In this document: positions 1-9,237 of the stretch, piece after piece | Position numbering within the stretch: the stretch's first letter is position 1 | Layout: every line of letters begins with the position of its first letter | Assembly (NCBI GenBank): GCA_020248785.1 | Contig: JADCGX010000126.1 | Span: forward strand, 1 to 38,715 | Length of the DNA: 38,715 nt | From: Burkholderiales bacterium | GTDB taxonomy: Bacteria > Pseudomonadota > Gammaproteobacteria > Burkholderiales > Burkholderiaceae_F | Direction: 5' to 3' | Translations under genes and position numbers: made by a program | The notes under the pieces: generated by a model | What the model was told of the DNA's origin: nothing | Seen by the model: only the letters and a program-made list of their open reading frames with translations | Database searches by the model: none

Positions 1-34
1 CCCGCCTTGCGCAGCCGGATCACCTGCACCCGCC

Positions 35-88
35 TCTCATGTCGCGCTTGGCGCGACAAACTTCTCATGTCGGTGGCTTCCATCCGAC
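35..88. repeat. two tandem small hairpins sharing a 10-bp direct repeat
   Basis: The 10-mer TCTCATGTCG occurs at 35–44 and again at 63–72. Each copy leads into a hairpin: a perfect 7-bp stem GTCGCGC/GCGCGAC with a TTG loop (41–57), and a bulged stem GTCGG-TGG/CCA-CCGAC (69–88). They lie upstream of the PCuAC gene and may be the transcription end of a gene left of the window, or a small intergenic repeat. Neither hairpin is followed by a T-tract, so I do not call a terminator. The function is unknown. Confidence 0.4.
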
Positions 89-192
89 CAAGATGATGGC
101 AACCTCTGAAAATTCAAGAACAATGTTGCCGGATCAATAATTGGAAAAGACTCGACCTAGACTGCGTGGACTGTTCGATCCAAAATGACCCG

Positions 193-639
193 ATGCGCCG
201 TTGCTTCGTCGCCGCGTTCTTTGCTTTTCTTGCCGGGCCTGCCTTCGCGCAGGTCGAAGTCACCAATGCCTGGATGCGTCCGACTGTGGAAGGACAGATG
301 GGCACGGGGGCGTTCATGACGCTGCGGGCCAAGGAGCCGATGCGGGTGGTGGGGGCGACCAGTGCCGTGGCAGGCGTGGTCGAGATTCACGAGATGACGT
401 TGCAGAACAACGTCATGCGGATGCGGGCGATCGAGTCGCTCGCGTTGCCCGCCGGGCAGGCGGTGGAGCTGAAGCCCGGTGGCCATCACGTCATGCTGAT
501 GGATCTGAAGCGGGCGCTGAAGCGCGGCGAAAAAGTGGCGGTCGAACTGCACCTGGAAACCGCGGACAAGCGGCGTGTCACGCAGCCGATTCAAATTGAA
601 GTGCGCAGCGGCGCGCCGGGCAATGAGGCCAAGAAGTAG
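193..639 (+). CDS. PCu(A)C-type periplasmic copper chaperone
   Basis: A 148-residue exported protein. Residues 1–19 (MRRCFVAAFFAFLAGPAFA) form a clear signal peptide with an AFA cleavage site. The mature part carries the copper-site pattern of the family: His66, then ten residues to Met77, then twenty-one to His99, followed by Met101 (the HX10MX21HXM motif). Known members bind Cu(I) in the periplasm and help deliver copper to the CuA site of cytochrome oxidase, which fits the cox operon at 20–25 kb. The ATG at 193 is chosen because it places the signal peptide at the N-terminus; an upstream in-frame start at 166 would add nine residues before it. It converges on a second copper-binding gene at 735–938. 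Confidence 0.85.
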   Translation: MRRCFVAAFFAFLAGPAFAQVEVTNAWMRPTVEGQMGTGAFMTLRAKEPMRVVGATSAVAGVVEIHEMTLQNNVMRMRAIESLALPAGQAVELKPGGHHVMLMDLKRALKRGEKVAVELHLETADKRRVTQPIQIEVRSGAPGNEAKK

Positions 640-734
640 GCGGCGCACACCGCCAGGTCGAGCGTCGGCGACAGCGCGGCGAGCACCCCCGATCACGCGT
701 GCGTGCCAGCTGTGCTCGCACTACGGCGCCCGCA

Positions 735-938
735 CTACAGCGCCCGTACCTTGAAGTCGCCCGCCCTGGCGAGCGCCGCCTGCACCGCCTCCAGCGCCAG
801 CGGCGCGGCCACCTCGATGACCGCGCGCGGCGGATCGAGGGTGACGCTGGCGTCTTGCGCCACGCCCTTGAGCGCCTTGGTCACGCGGCTTACGCAGCCC
901 CCACAGTGCATGCCCGCGATCTCGAACGTCTGTTGCAT
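735..938 (-). CDS. CopZ-like heavy-metal-associated (HMA) domain protein
   Basis: A 67-residue single HMA domain with the metal-binding loop MHCGGC at residues 10–15 (Cys12 and Cys15). The size and the motif are those of cytosolic Cu(I) chaperones that pass copper to P-type ATPases. No ATPase or CueR-type regulator gene is adjacent, so the partner must lie elsewhere. The protein is convergent with the PCuAC gene and divergent from argB, with a 128-bp gap to the argB start. The metal is inferred to be copper; mercury or another soft metal cannot be excluded from sequence alone. Confidence 0.85.
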   Translation of the reverse strand: MQQTFEIAGMHCGGCVSRVTKALKGVAQDASVTLDPPRAVIEVAAPLALEAVQAALARAGDFKVRAL

Positions 939-1012
939 CCCTGCCTCCTGTCCGTGGCTCTTGCCCAGTTGCGAGCCGGATTTTGCCCGGGCAACGCGAG
1001 TGCCGCTGCTAG

Positions 1013-1954
<942 letters not shown>

Positions 1955-2120
1955 GTCGATTGCGTGGACGCAAGGCCTGTGGCCTCGCACGTGCACGCAA
2001 TCGAGTTTGATCAGAGGCCGGGCTTGGGGCGGCCCGGAGCCCGGCCTGCAAATCAACGAAACGCGCTGCGCGAGCCTCTGTACAGAGCGCCTGCAGCCGT
2101 GCGCCAACGGACTTCTAAGG

Positions 2121-2879
2121 ATGAATCGCAAGCCACAGCGGCGCACCGGGCGCGTCCTGCCCGATGCGCAGCGCCTGACGCCCGGCACCCGACGCCCGAC
2201 GTTTTTCTTCGACCTCGACAACACCCTGCACGACGCCTCGCACGCGATCTTTGGGCAGATCAATGTGCGGATGACGGCCTATGTGCGTCAGCACTTGGGC
2301 CTGAGCGAGGCCCAGGCCAATGCGCTGCGCGAGCGCTACTGGCACCGCTATGGCGCAACGCTGATGGGGCTGGTGCGCCATCACGGCGTGCGCGCCGATC
2401 ACTTCCTGCGCACCACCCACGACATTGACTTGCCGGCCCTGGTACGTGCCGAGCGCGGGCTGGTGCGGCTGTTCGCCCGGCTGCCTGGGAGCAAGGTGCT
2501 GCTCACCAACGCACCGGATGTCTATGCGGCGGCCGTGGTCCGGCATCTCGGGCTGCACGCGCATCTGGCGCGGCGCTACACCATCGAAACCATGCGCGTG
2601 CACGGCAGCTACCGGCCCAAGCCCTCGCGCGCCATGCTGCGCAACGTGCTGGCGCGCGAACGGGTGCGCGCAGCGCAGGCCGTGCTGATCGAGGACACCG
2701 CGGTGAACCTCAAGGCGGCGCGCGCACTGGGCCTGCGTACCGTGCTGGTCACGCATGGCAGCCGAGTGGCGGGCCGGCTCCGAGCGCGTGCGCCCTATGT
2801 CGATTTGCGGGTCCGTTCCGTGCTTGATCTGCCGCGTCGCCTGCACGCGCTGCGCCGAGACACCAGCGGCGGCTGGTGA
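2121..2879 (+). CDS. HAD-family pyrimidine 5'-nucleotidase
   Basis: A 252-residue haloacid-dehalogenase-fold phosphatase. Motif I is DLDNTL at residues 31–36, motif II is LLTNAP, the motif III lysine is in YRPKPS, and motif IV is LIEDTAVNL. The short helical cap and these motifs match the SDT1/pyrimidine 5'-nucleotidase group, which dephosphorylates UMP/CMP-like nucleotides; the exact substrate is inferred. The ATG at 2121 follows a TAAGG sequence; longer in-frame starts add only a basic, low-complexity leader. The first 25 residues are basic and precede the core. It sits between argB and sppA, where argB–nucleotidase–slmA is the usual order in Burkholderiales. Confidence 0.85.
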   Translation: MNRKPQRRTGRVLPDAQRLTPGTRRPTFFFDLDNTLHDASHAIFGQINVRMTAYVRQHLGLSEAQANALRERYWHRYGATLMGLVRHHGVRADHFLRTTHDIDLPALVRAERGLVRLFARLPGSKVLLTNAPDVYAAAVVRHLGLHAHLARRYTIETMRVHGSYRPKPSRAMLRNVLARERVRAAQAVLIEDTAVNLKAARALGLRTVLVTHGSRVAGRLRARAPYVDLRVRSVLDLPRRLHALRRDTSGGW

Positions 2880-2989
2880 GCGCCGGCTGATGAGAGGCGG
2901 TTGGTACGCGGGGTCGGTCAGCGCGGGGCCGGTAAGCTTGTCCGCTATTCGCTGTTTCCTTCCCTCTTACTCTCGTTCTGGAGTTCCTC

Positions 2990-4843
2990 ATGACGTCGCG
3001 TCCGGGCATCGTCCGTCGCTTTTTTGGTGGCCTGTGGTGGCTACTCGACTTCTCGCGCCGGCTGGTGTTGAACCTGCTGTTCCTCGCGCTGGTGGTCGTG
3101 ATCGTCGCGGCCTGGTGGGTCGGTCGGCAGGGGCCGGTCCTGAGTGAGAAGACCGCGCTGGTGCTGAACCTGAGCGGCGATCTCGTCGAGCAGTACACCA
3201 GCGGCGCCAGTGAGGTGTTCCTGGCCGAAGCGCTGGGCGAGGCGCGCCGCGAAACCCAGTTGCGCGATGTCTTGCAGGCGCTTGATGCGGCCGCCAACGA
3301 CCCGAAGATCGTGCGCGTGGTGCTGAATCTTGACGATCTGTCGGGCGGCGGGCTGGCCAGCTTGCGTGAAGTCGGCGCGGCGCTGAACCGCTTCAAGAAG
3401 AGCGGCAAGGATGTGGTTGCCTGGGGTTCGTCGTTCTCGCAACGCCAATACTTCCTGGCCGCGCATGCCGACGAGGTCTACATGCACCCGATGGGCAGCG
3501 TGACCTTGACCGGCATCGGCGGCAAGAGCCTGTACTTCAAGGATGCGCTGGACAAGCTCGGCGTCACCATGCACGCCTTCCAGGCGGGCAAGTACAAGAG
3601 CGCGATCGAGCCGCTGGTGCGCAGCGAGCCGTCGCCGGAAGCGCTGGAGGCCGATCAGGCCTGGATGGACAGCTACTGGGCCGGCTGGACGAACGAGGTC
3701 GAGGCTGCCCGCAAGCTGGACAAGGGCGCCATCGCGCGCCTGATCGACGAGGCGCCGCGGCGGCTGGCCGCGGTGCGGGGCGACATGGGTCAGCTCGCTC
3801 TCAAGGAAAAGCTGGTCGATGCGCTGAAGACGCGCGACGAGTTTCGCGCGCTGTTTATCCAGCGTGGCGCCGCGCAGGACGAGGAGGAGGGCACCTTTCG
3901 CCAGATCTCTCTATTCGCCTATCTGTCGCACATCACGCCCAAGCAGGGCGGCGCGATCGGCGTGGTGGTCGCGCAGGGCGAGATCCTCGACGACGATGCG
4001 CCGCAAGGCCTGATCGGCGGCCGGCAAACCGCCGAGCTCATTCGGCGCGCGCGCGAGGACGACGACATCAAGGCGCTGGTGCTGCGCATCGACTCGCCGG
4101 GCGGCAGCGCCTTCGGCTCGGAGCTGATCCGGCGCGAGATCGAGCTGACGCGCAAGGCGGGCAAGCCGGTGGTGGCCTCGATGGGCGACCTGGCGGCCTC
4201 GGGCGGCTACTGGATCACGATGTCCTCGGACGAGGTGCTGGCGGATGCCGGCACCATCACCGGCTCGATTGGGGTCTTCGGCGTGCTCCCCACCTTCGAG
4301 AAGACCCTTGAAAAGCTGGGTGTGGGTGTTGGCGGCGCGAGCACGAGTTGGTTGGCCGCGGCCAGCAGCCCGGCCACGCCGATGGACAAGCGCCTGGCGG
4401 AGATGGTGCAGACCCGCATCGGTCACTTCTACCAGCAGTTCATCGGCCTGGCGGCGCAAGCGCGCAAGACCACGCCCGAGAAGATCAACGACGTGGCCCA
4501 GGGCCGCGTGTGGACTGGCCAGCAGGCACGCGAGGTCGGGCTGATCGACGGCATCGGCGGGCTCAACGACGCGCTGACGCGGGCGGCCGAGCGGGCCAAG
4601 CTGAGCGGCGAGTTTCGCGTGATCTACATCGAACGCGGCCCGCGCGGGCTGGAGCGCTGGCTGAGCCTGTTCATGGGACGCGTGGCCGTGGCGGTTGAAC
4701 AGTCGCTTGGTCTGCAGGCGCCGTTCCTGCGCGACGGCATGCGCCTCGGGCAGCAGGCGGCGCCGGCCCTGCGCGTGTTCCAGGGTGCGCGCGACGCGCC
4801 GCTGCGGGGCTACGCCTACTGCTTCTGTGCCGGTATCGAGTGA
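2990..4843 (+). CDS. sppA: signal peptide peptidase SppA, 67-kDa type
   Basis: A 617-residue inner-membrane serine protease that degrades cleaved signal peptides. One transmembrane segment lies at about residues 25–45. Two peptidase-S49 halves follow, as in the E. coli-type long form. The catalytic dyad is visible: Lys203 in GKYKSAIEP in the first half and Ser373 in DSPGGSAFGSE in the second. A GGAG motif seven bases before the ATG at 2990 supports the start. It stands alone between the HAD nucleotidase (111-bp gap) and slmA (106-bp gap). This interrupts the more usual nucleotidase–slmA adjacency, so it is probably a local insertion of a native-looking gene. Base composition matches the neighbours. 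Confidence 0.93.
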   Translation: MTSRPGIVRRFFGGLWWLLDFSRRLVLNLLFLALVVVIVAAWWVGRQGPVLSEKTALVLNLSGDLVEQYTSGASEVFLAEALGEARRETQLRDVLQALDAAANDPKIVRVVLNLDDLSGGGLASLREVGAALNRFKKSGKDVVAWGSSFSQRQYFLAAHADEVYMHPMGSVTLTGIGGKSLYFKDALDKLGVTMHAFQAGKYKSAIEPLVRSEPSPEALEADQAWMDSYWAGWTNEVEAARKLDKGAIARLIDEAPRRLAAVRGDMGQLALKEKLVDALKTRDEFRALFIQRGAAQDEEEGTFRQISLFAYLSHITPKQGGAIGVVVAQGEILDDDAPQGLIGGRQTAELIRRAREDDDIKALVLRIDSPGGSAFGSELIRREIELTRKAGKPVVASMGDLAASGGYWITMSSDEVLADAGTITGSIGVFGVLPTFEKTLEKLGVGVGGASTSWLAAASSPATPMDKRLAEMVQTRIGHFYQQFIGLAAQARKTTPEKINDVAQGRVWTGQQAREVGLIDGIGGLNDALTRAAERAKLSGEFRVIYIERGPRGLERWLSLFMGRVAVAVEQSLGLQAPFLRDGMRLGQQAAPALRVFQGARDAPLRGYAYCFCAGIE

Positions 4844-4949
4844 CCCTCGGGGCACGAGCGATCGAATAAGCGCGGCCTTTGCCGCGTGAGTAATCCCCTA
4901 CGTCGCGGGTGATTCCGGTAGATTTGTCGGCGCTCTCGGAACGGTGACC

Positions 4950-5567
4950 ATGCAAAGCGGCGGCAACGAACAAGCAGAACAAGACGGCGTCCGGCGTCGC
5001 AAACCCGGCGCGCGCCGTCTGCAAATCTTGCAGACCCTGGCGGTGATGCTGGAGGACCCCAAGGGCGAGCGGGTCACCACGGCCGCGCTGGCCGCCAAGC
5101 TGCATGTGTCCGAAGCGGCGCTGTATCGGCACTTCGCTAGCAAGGCCCAGATGTTCGAGGGCCTGATCGAGTTCATCGAAACAACGATCTTCGGCCTGAT
5201 CAACGAGATCTCGGCCAAGGAGACCTCCGGCCTGAAGCAGTTGCGCAAGATCGTGCAGATGCTGCTGGACTTCGCGCAGACCAACCGCGGCATGACGCGC
5301 GTGCTCATCGGCGACGCCCTGGTCAACGAGCACGAGCGGCTGCAGGAGCGCATGAACCAGTTGATGGAGCGCATTGAGGCGTCCATCAAGCAGAGTGTTC
5401 GCGTCGCCATCAGCGAGCAGGAACTGCCGGGCAGCCTCGACGCGTCGGCACGTGCCGGTCTCGTGGTCGCTTTCGTGATCGGCCGCTGGCATCGCTTTGC
5501 CAAGACCGGCTTCAAGAAGTCACCCGGCGAGGGCCTGGAGGCCGTGCTGCCGGCCCTGCTCACCTAA
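4950..5567 (+). CDS. slmA: nucleoid occlusion factor SlmA (TetR family)
   Basis: A 205-residue TetR-fold DNA-binding protein. The helix-turn-helix is at about residues 45–75 (VTTAALAAKLHVSEAALYRH), followed by the family's FASKAQMFEGLIEFIE segment. In E. coli, SlmA binds palindromic SBS sites over the nucleoid and antagonises FtsZ polymerisation there. Its position downstream of argB and a pyrimidine nucleotidase is the usual betaproteobacterial context and supports the name over a generic TetR regulator. A GTG six bases upstream (4944) is an alternative start giving two more residues. No typical effector-pocket gene neighbour is present, as expected for SlmA. Confidence 0.92.
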   Translation: MQSGGNEQAEQDGVRRRKPGARRLQILQTLAVMLEDPKGERVTTAALAAKLHVSEAALYRHFASKAQMFEGLIEFIETTIFGLINEISAKETSGLKQLRKIVQMLLDFAQTNRGMTRVLIGDALVNEHERLQERMNQLMERIEASIKQSVRVAISEQELPGSLDASARAGLVVAFVIGRWHRFAKTGFKKSPGEGLEAVLPALLT

Positions 5568-5623
5568 ATTAAGGGACCGTCGGCCTGCCTGCGCTGCGGT
5601 CCATGGGCTCGCGGTAGTTGTGC

Positions 5624-5653
5624 AAGGGCGACACCGAGGGCTTTATCGCCCTT
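5624..5653. terminator. hairpin downstream of slmA, possible terminator
   Basis: A perfect 8-bp stem AAGGGCGA/TCGCCCTT with a 14-base loop lies 57 bases after the slmA stop. There is no T-tract, so it is only a candidate transcription end for slmA. Confidence 0.25.
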
Positions 5654-5790
5654 ACGTACGTGCCGCACAGGTCTGCACAATCCGCCGCCGCAGGGCGTTG
5701 CATCGGTCCGCGCTCCGAGCCATGTGCACAGCACTGCGGCGGCCAGTCTGAAACAGCCTCTCCACTCCCCCCCTGGGCCTGCAAATCCTC

Positions 5791-8244
5791 GTGCTCGCGC
5801 TGGCGCTGCAAGGCAGCGCACTGGCCGCCCAGGCCAGTGAAGGAGCGAGCGGGGTCGGTCATGTCACGGATGCAGCGCGTCGCGTTTGCGCGCGGTGCGC
5901 GGTGCCCGCGCCATTGCTGCTCGCCGGGGCCGCACCGGCGGGCGCTTCCCCCACAGCGGTGACGTCCGTGACCGCGGTCGATGGGCAGGCGCCTGGGACA
6001 CCAGCCGCCGGCGGTCCCGCGGCGACGCAGGCGACGCAGGCCGCGCAGGCTGCCCAAGCCGCGCAAGGCAGCCATGGTCGGAAAGACACGCAAGACGTGC
6101 CGGACCCGCAAGACGCGCAAGCGCCGCGGCGAGCCCGCATCGGTCTGGTGCTTTCCGGTGGCGGCGTGCGCGGACTGGCGCGCGTCGGCGTGCTGCAGGC
6201 ACTGCGCGAATTGCGCGTGCCGGTGGACATCGTGGTGGGCACCAGCATGGGCGCGATCGTCGGCGGCGCCTTTGCCGCCGGCCACCGGGTCGAGGTGCTC
6301 GAGCAATACGCGGTCGAGACCGACTGGGGCCGCGTGTTCGATCCGGTGGGCGACCGGCGCGACATCGACTTTCGGCGCCGGCGCGACGACGCCATCTTGC
6401 TGCCGGCGCCGACCCTGCGCTCGGGCCCCGACGGGCTGACCATCGCGCCGGCGGCCTTCGGCAGCTTTGAACTCGAAATGCTCCTGCGGCGGATCGCCGC
6501 ACCGGTGCGCGACACCGCCGACCTGGATCGACTGCCGCTGCGCTACCGTGCGGTGGCCGCCGATCTGGTCAACGGCGAGATGATCCTGCTGCGCCAGACC
6601 ACGCTGTTCAACGCGATGCGCGCCTCGATGTCGGTGCCAGGCGCCTTCGCGCCGCTGCGAGTTGATGGCCGCCTCTTGATCGACGGCGGCGTGGTGCGCA
6701 ATCTGCCGGTCGACGTGGCGCGCGCGCTCGGCGCCGACATCGTACTGGCGGTCAATGTCGGCGCGCCGCCGGTCGAAGAGGCCAAGCTGCGCACCTCGCT
6801 CGACATCACGCTGCAGATGGTGTCGCTGCTGATCCAGCAGAACGTGGCGGCCTCGCTCGCGCAACTCGGCCCGCGCGACGTGCTGGTGCAGCCCGATCTG
6901 AGCGGCATCGGCTCGGCCGACTTCTCTCGCCCCGCCGAGGTCGTCGAGCGCGGCCGGCGCGCGGCGCTGGCCCAGGCGCCCGCGCTGGCGGGCCTGGCTC
7001 TGCCGCCCGCCGAGTACGCGCTCTGGGAGAGCAGCCGCCAGTTGCCGCAGGCGCCGCCGCAGTTCGTGATCGAGTCGATCGAGTTCAAGGGTACCGAGCG
7101 CGCCGATCCCCGCGGCCTCGCCGCGAGGCTGCCGTTTTCGGAGGCTGACAAGGTCGACGAAGCGACCCTAGAGCAGGGCCTGCGCCGCCTGTACGCCAGC
7201 GGGGACTTCGACCGCATCGACTACGCGCTGGTGCCGCTTGGGCCTACGTCGCGTCGGCTGCTGTTGCAGCCGCAGGAGCGCGTCGGTGGCATGGACAGCC
7301 TGCGCTTCGGCTGGCATTTCGAGTCCGACCTGGCCGATTTGAACCGCTTCAACGTCGCCGTCGGCTACCTGCGGCCCTGGGTCAACGCCTACGGTGGAGA
7401 GTGGCGCACCCTCGTGCAATTGGGCAGCGAGCGCCTGATCGAGACCGAGCTCTATCAACCGCTGCTGCGCCGGCTGCCGTTTTTCGCCGCCGTGGGCGCC
7501 CGCTACTTCGTCGACGACCAGGACATCTTCGCCAGCGAGCAACGGCGTCTGGCCCGGGTGTCGCTGAGCTACTACGGGGTCGAAGCAGCGTTCGGGATGC
7601 GGCTTGGCAGCGTCGGTGAGCTGCGCCTCGGCCTCCAGCGGCGGCGCATCCAGGCGGACAACCTGATCTGCCAGTTGTTCGAGTCGCGGATCACTGCACT
7701 GGAAACTTTCGGCACGGCGTCGTCGCAGCTCGACGCGCTCGACAATCCATTTTTCCCGCGCGAGGGCTATCGCATCGACCTTCAGTATGCGCGGCTGTTG
7801 AATTCTGGCTCGACGGCAGTGCAAACCGGGTCGATAGAGCTATAGGCCCGCAAGCCATTCACATGGGGCCGACACACGCTGGAGTTTGGCGCGGGCTACG
7901 AGCGCGCGTTCGGCGACATCAACAGCGTGACGCTGGGAGGCCTACTCAACCTGTCGGGCACGCAGCCAGACACGAGCGTCGGCAACCGCGCCACTTTGCT
8001 CTCCGCGCTGTATCTGTATCGGCTGGGCCAGATGCCACGCGCCATCGGCCGCGGCATCTACCCAGGCGCCTCGCTGGAGTTTGGCCGCCTCGACGGCAAC
8101 GTCGAGTTCGGCGCCACCTCGGGCCTGCGCCGCGCCAACGCGCTGCTCATCGGCCTGGACGGCCTTCTCGGACCGCTGTTTCTCGCCTACGGTCGCACCG
8201 AGGGCGGGGCGCAGGCCGTATACCTGTTCGTCGGACGCTTGTGA
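5791..8244 (+). pseudogene. PlpD-like patatin phospholipase/beta-barrel (type Vd), split by in-frame TAG
   Basis: The reading frame encodes a secreted lipase fused to an outer-membrane barrel. In order it has a hydrophobic leader, a Q/A-rich low-complexity stretch (about residues 75–95), a patatin domain with GGGVRG (123–128), GTSMG (nucleophile Ser152) and DGG (Asp298), a POTRA-like domain (about 425–490) and a BamA-type barrel. A TAG at 7843–7845 stops it at 684 residues. The same frame continues without a shift to 8244, encoding the missing barrel strands (PFTWGRHTLEFGAGYERAF and onward), for 817 codons in all. So this is a nonsense mutation, an amber codon that is read through, or a base-call error. 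The start is weak: the GTG at 5791 has no clear ribosome site, and the hydrophobic leader extends in frame upstream as far as a TGA at 5749. A truncated barrel would probably not insert. Confidence 0.85.
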
Positions 8245-8338
8245 TGCGACGCGCGCGCCTCGAGGTCCCGTCCGGCGCGCGTCTATCGGTCGGGCGTCGC
8301 GCCCAGCTTTACGACCACGATCCGGCTCCGCACGGCTC

Positions 8339-9115
8339 CTAGCCGGGCTGGCGCCCGCCGCATACGGCGCAACTGGCGTCCCGTGGCACGCGCACGCCAC
8401 GCACCTGCATCGTCAGCGCATCGACCAGGAGCAGCCGCCCGCTCATCGATTCGCCGATCGACGTCGTTTCGCCGGCCGCGATCTTCAGCGCCTCGGCCGC
8501 CTGAAGCGTACCGATGATGCCGGTGAGCGGCGCGAACACACCCATCACCGCGCACAACTCGTCTTCGCCCTCGCCCTCCGGGAACAGACAGGCGTAGCAG
8601 GGCGCCTCGGCCTGGCGCAGGTCGAAGACGGCGAGTTGACCGTCAAAGCGGATCGCCGCGCCCGAGACCAGGGGCCGGCAATGCGCCACACAGGCGCGGT
8701 TCACGGCATGCCGCGTGGCGAAGTTATCGCTGCAATCGAGCACGATGTCGTGCGCGACCACCAGCGCATCGAGTTCGGCGCCCGCCACGCGGCGTGCGAG
8801 CGCGGCGACCCTGACCTGCGGATTGATGGCGCGCAAGGTGGTCCGACCGGACTCGGCCTTGGGCCGGCCGATGCGCTCCGTCGTGTGCAGGATCTGCCGC
8901 TGCAGATTGGTCAGATCGACGTTGTCGCCGTCGACCAGCGTGATCTGCCCCACGCCGGCCGAGGCAAGGTAAAACGCGGCCGGCGAGCCGAGGCCGCCAG
9001 CGCCGACCACCAGCATCCGACAGTTGTGGATGCGCGTCTGGCCCTCAATGCCGATCTCGTTGAGCAGGATATGGCGCGAGTAGCGCTGGAGCAGCTGGTC
9101 GTCGAGGTCGAGCAT
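8339..9115 (-). CDS. MoeB/ThiF-family sulfur-carrier adenylyltransferase
   Basis: A 258-residue E1-like enzyme that adenylates the C-terminal glycine of a ubiquitin-like sulfur carrier (MoaD or ThiS). It shows the family opening RYSRHILL, the nucleotide-binding GAGGLGSP (residues 38–45), the DxxNLQRQ stretch (VDLTNLQRQ), DCSDNF, and two zinc-binding CxxC pairs (CYAC and the C-terminal CAVC). It has no C-terminal rhodanese domain. Sequence alone does not separate MoeB (molybdopterin) from ThiF (thiamine), and no moaD or thiS gene is adjacent. It is the last gene of the minus-strand gpmA–envC–ctpA–moeB series, separated from ctpA by a strong hairpin. Its stop faces the end of the patatin gene across a 94-bp gap. 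Confidence 0.88.
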   Translation of the reverse strand: MLDLDDQLLQRYSRHILLNEIGIEGQTRIHNCRMLVVGAGGLGSPAAFYLASAGVGQITLVDGDNVDLTNLQRQILHTTERIGRPKAESGRTTLRAINPQVRVAALARRVAGAELDALVVAHDIVLDCSDNFATRHAVNRACVAHCRPLVSGAAIRFDGQLAVFDLRQAEAPCYACLFPEGEGEDELCAVMGVFAPLTGIIGTLQAAEALKIAAGETTSIGESMSGRLLLVDALTMQVRGVRVPRDASCAVCGGRQPG

Positions 9116-9154
9116 CGGTGGCGCGATTGGCAGGCAGTTGCCCGGGGAGCAGAG

Positions 9155-9186
9155 ACGACTCGGGCCGCATTTGCGGCCCGAGTCGT
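9155..9186 (-). terminator. strong 14-bp hairpin between ctpA and moeB
   Basis: A perfect 14-bp stem (9155–9168 pairs with 9173–9186, core CTCGGGCCGC) with an ATTT loop lies 52 bases past the ctpA stop and 40 bases before the moeB start on the minus strand. No T-tract follows on that strand. It may act as a partial terminator or mRNA-stabilising hairpin that sets moeB expression apart from the upstream genes. Confidence 0.5.
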
Positions 9187-9237
9187 GTTCATCGCTCAGA
9201 GCGTCACCACCATGGCGCCATCGTCACGCCGGCGCCC

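Noticed and set aside
7927..8244. Possible independent small gene after the patatin stop
   Set aside because: It is in the same frame as the patatin gene and encodes the missing end of the beta-barrel, so it is the downstream part of the broken gene.
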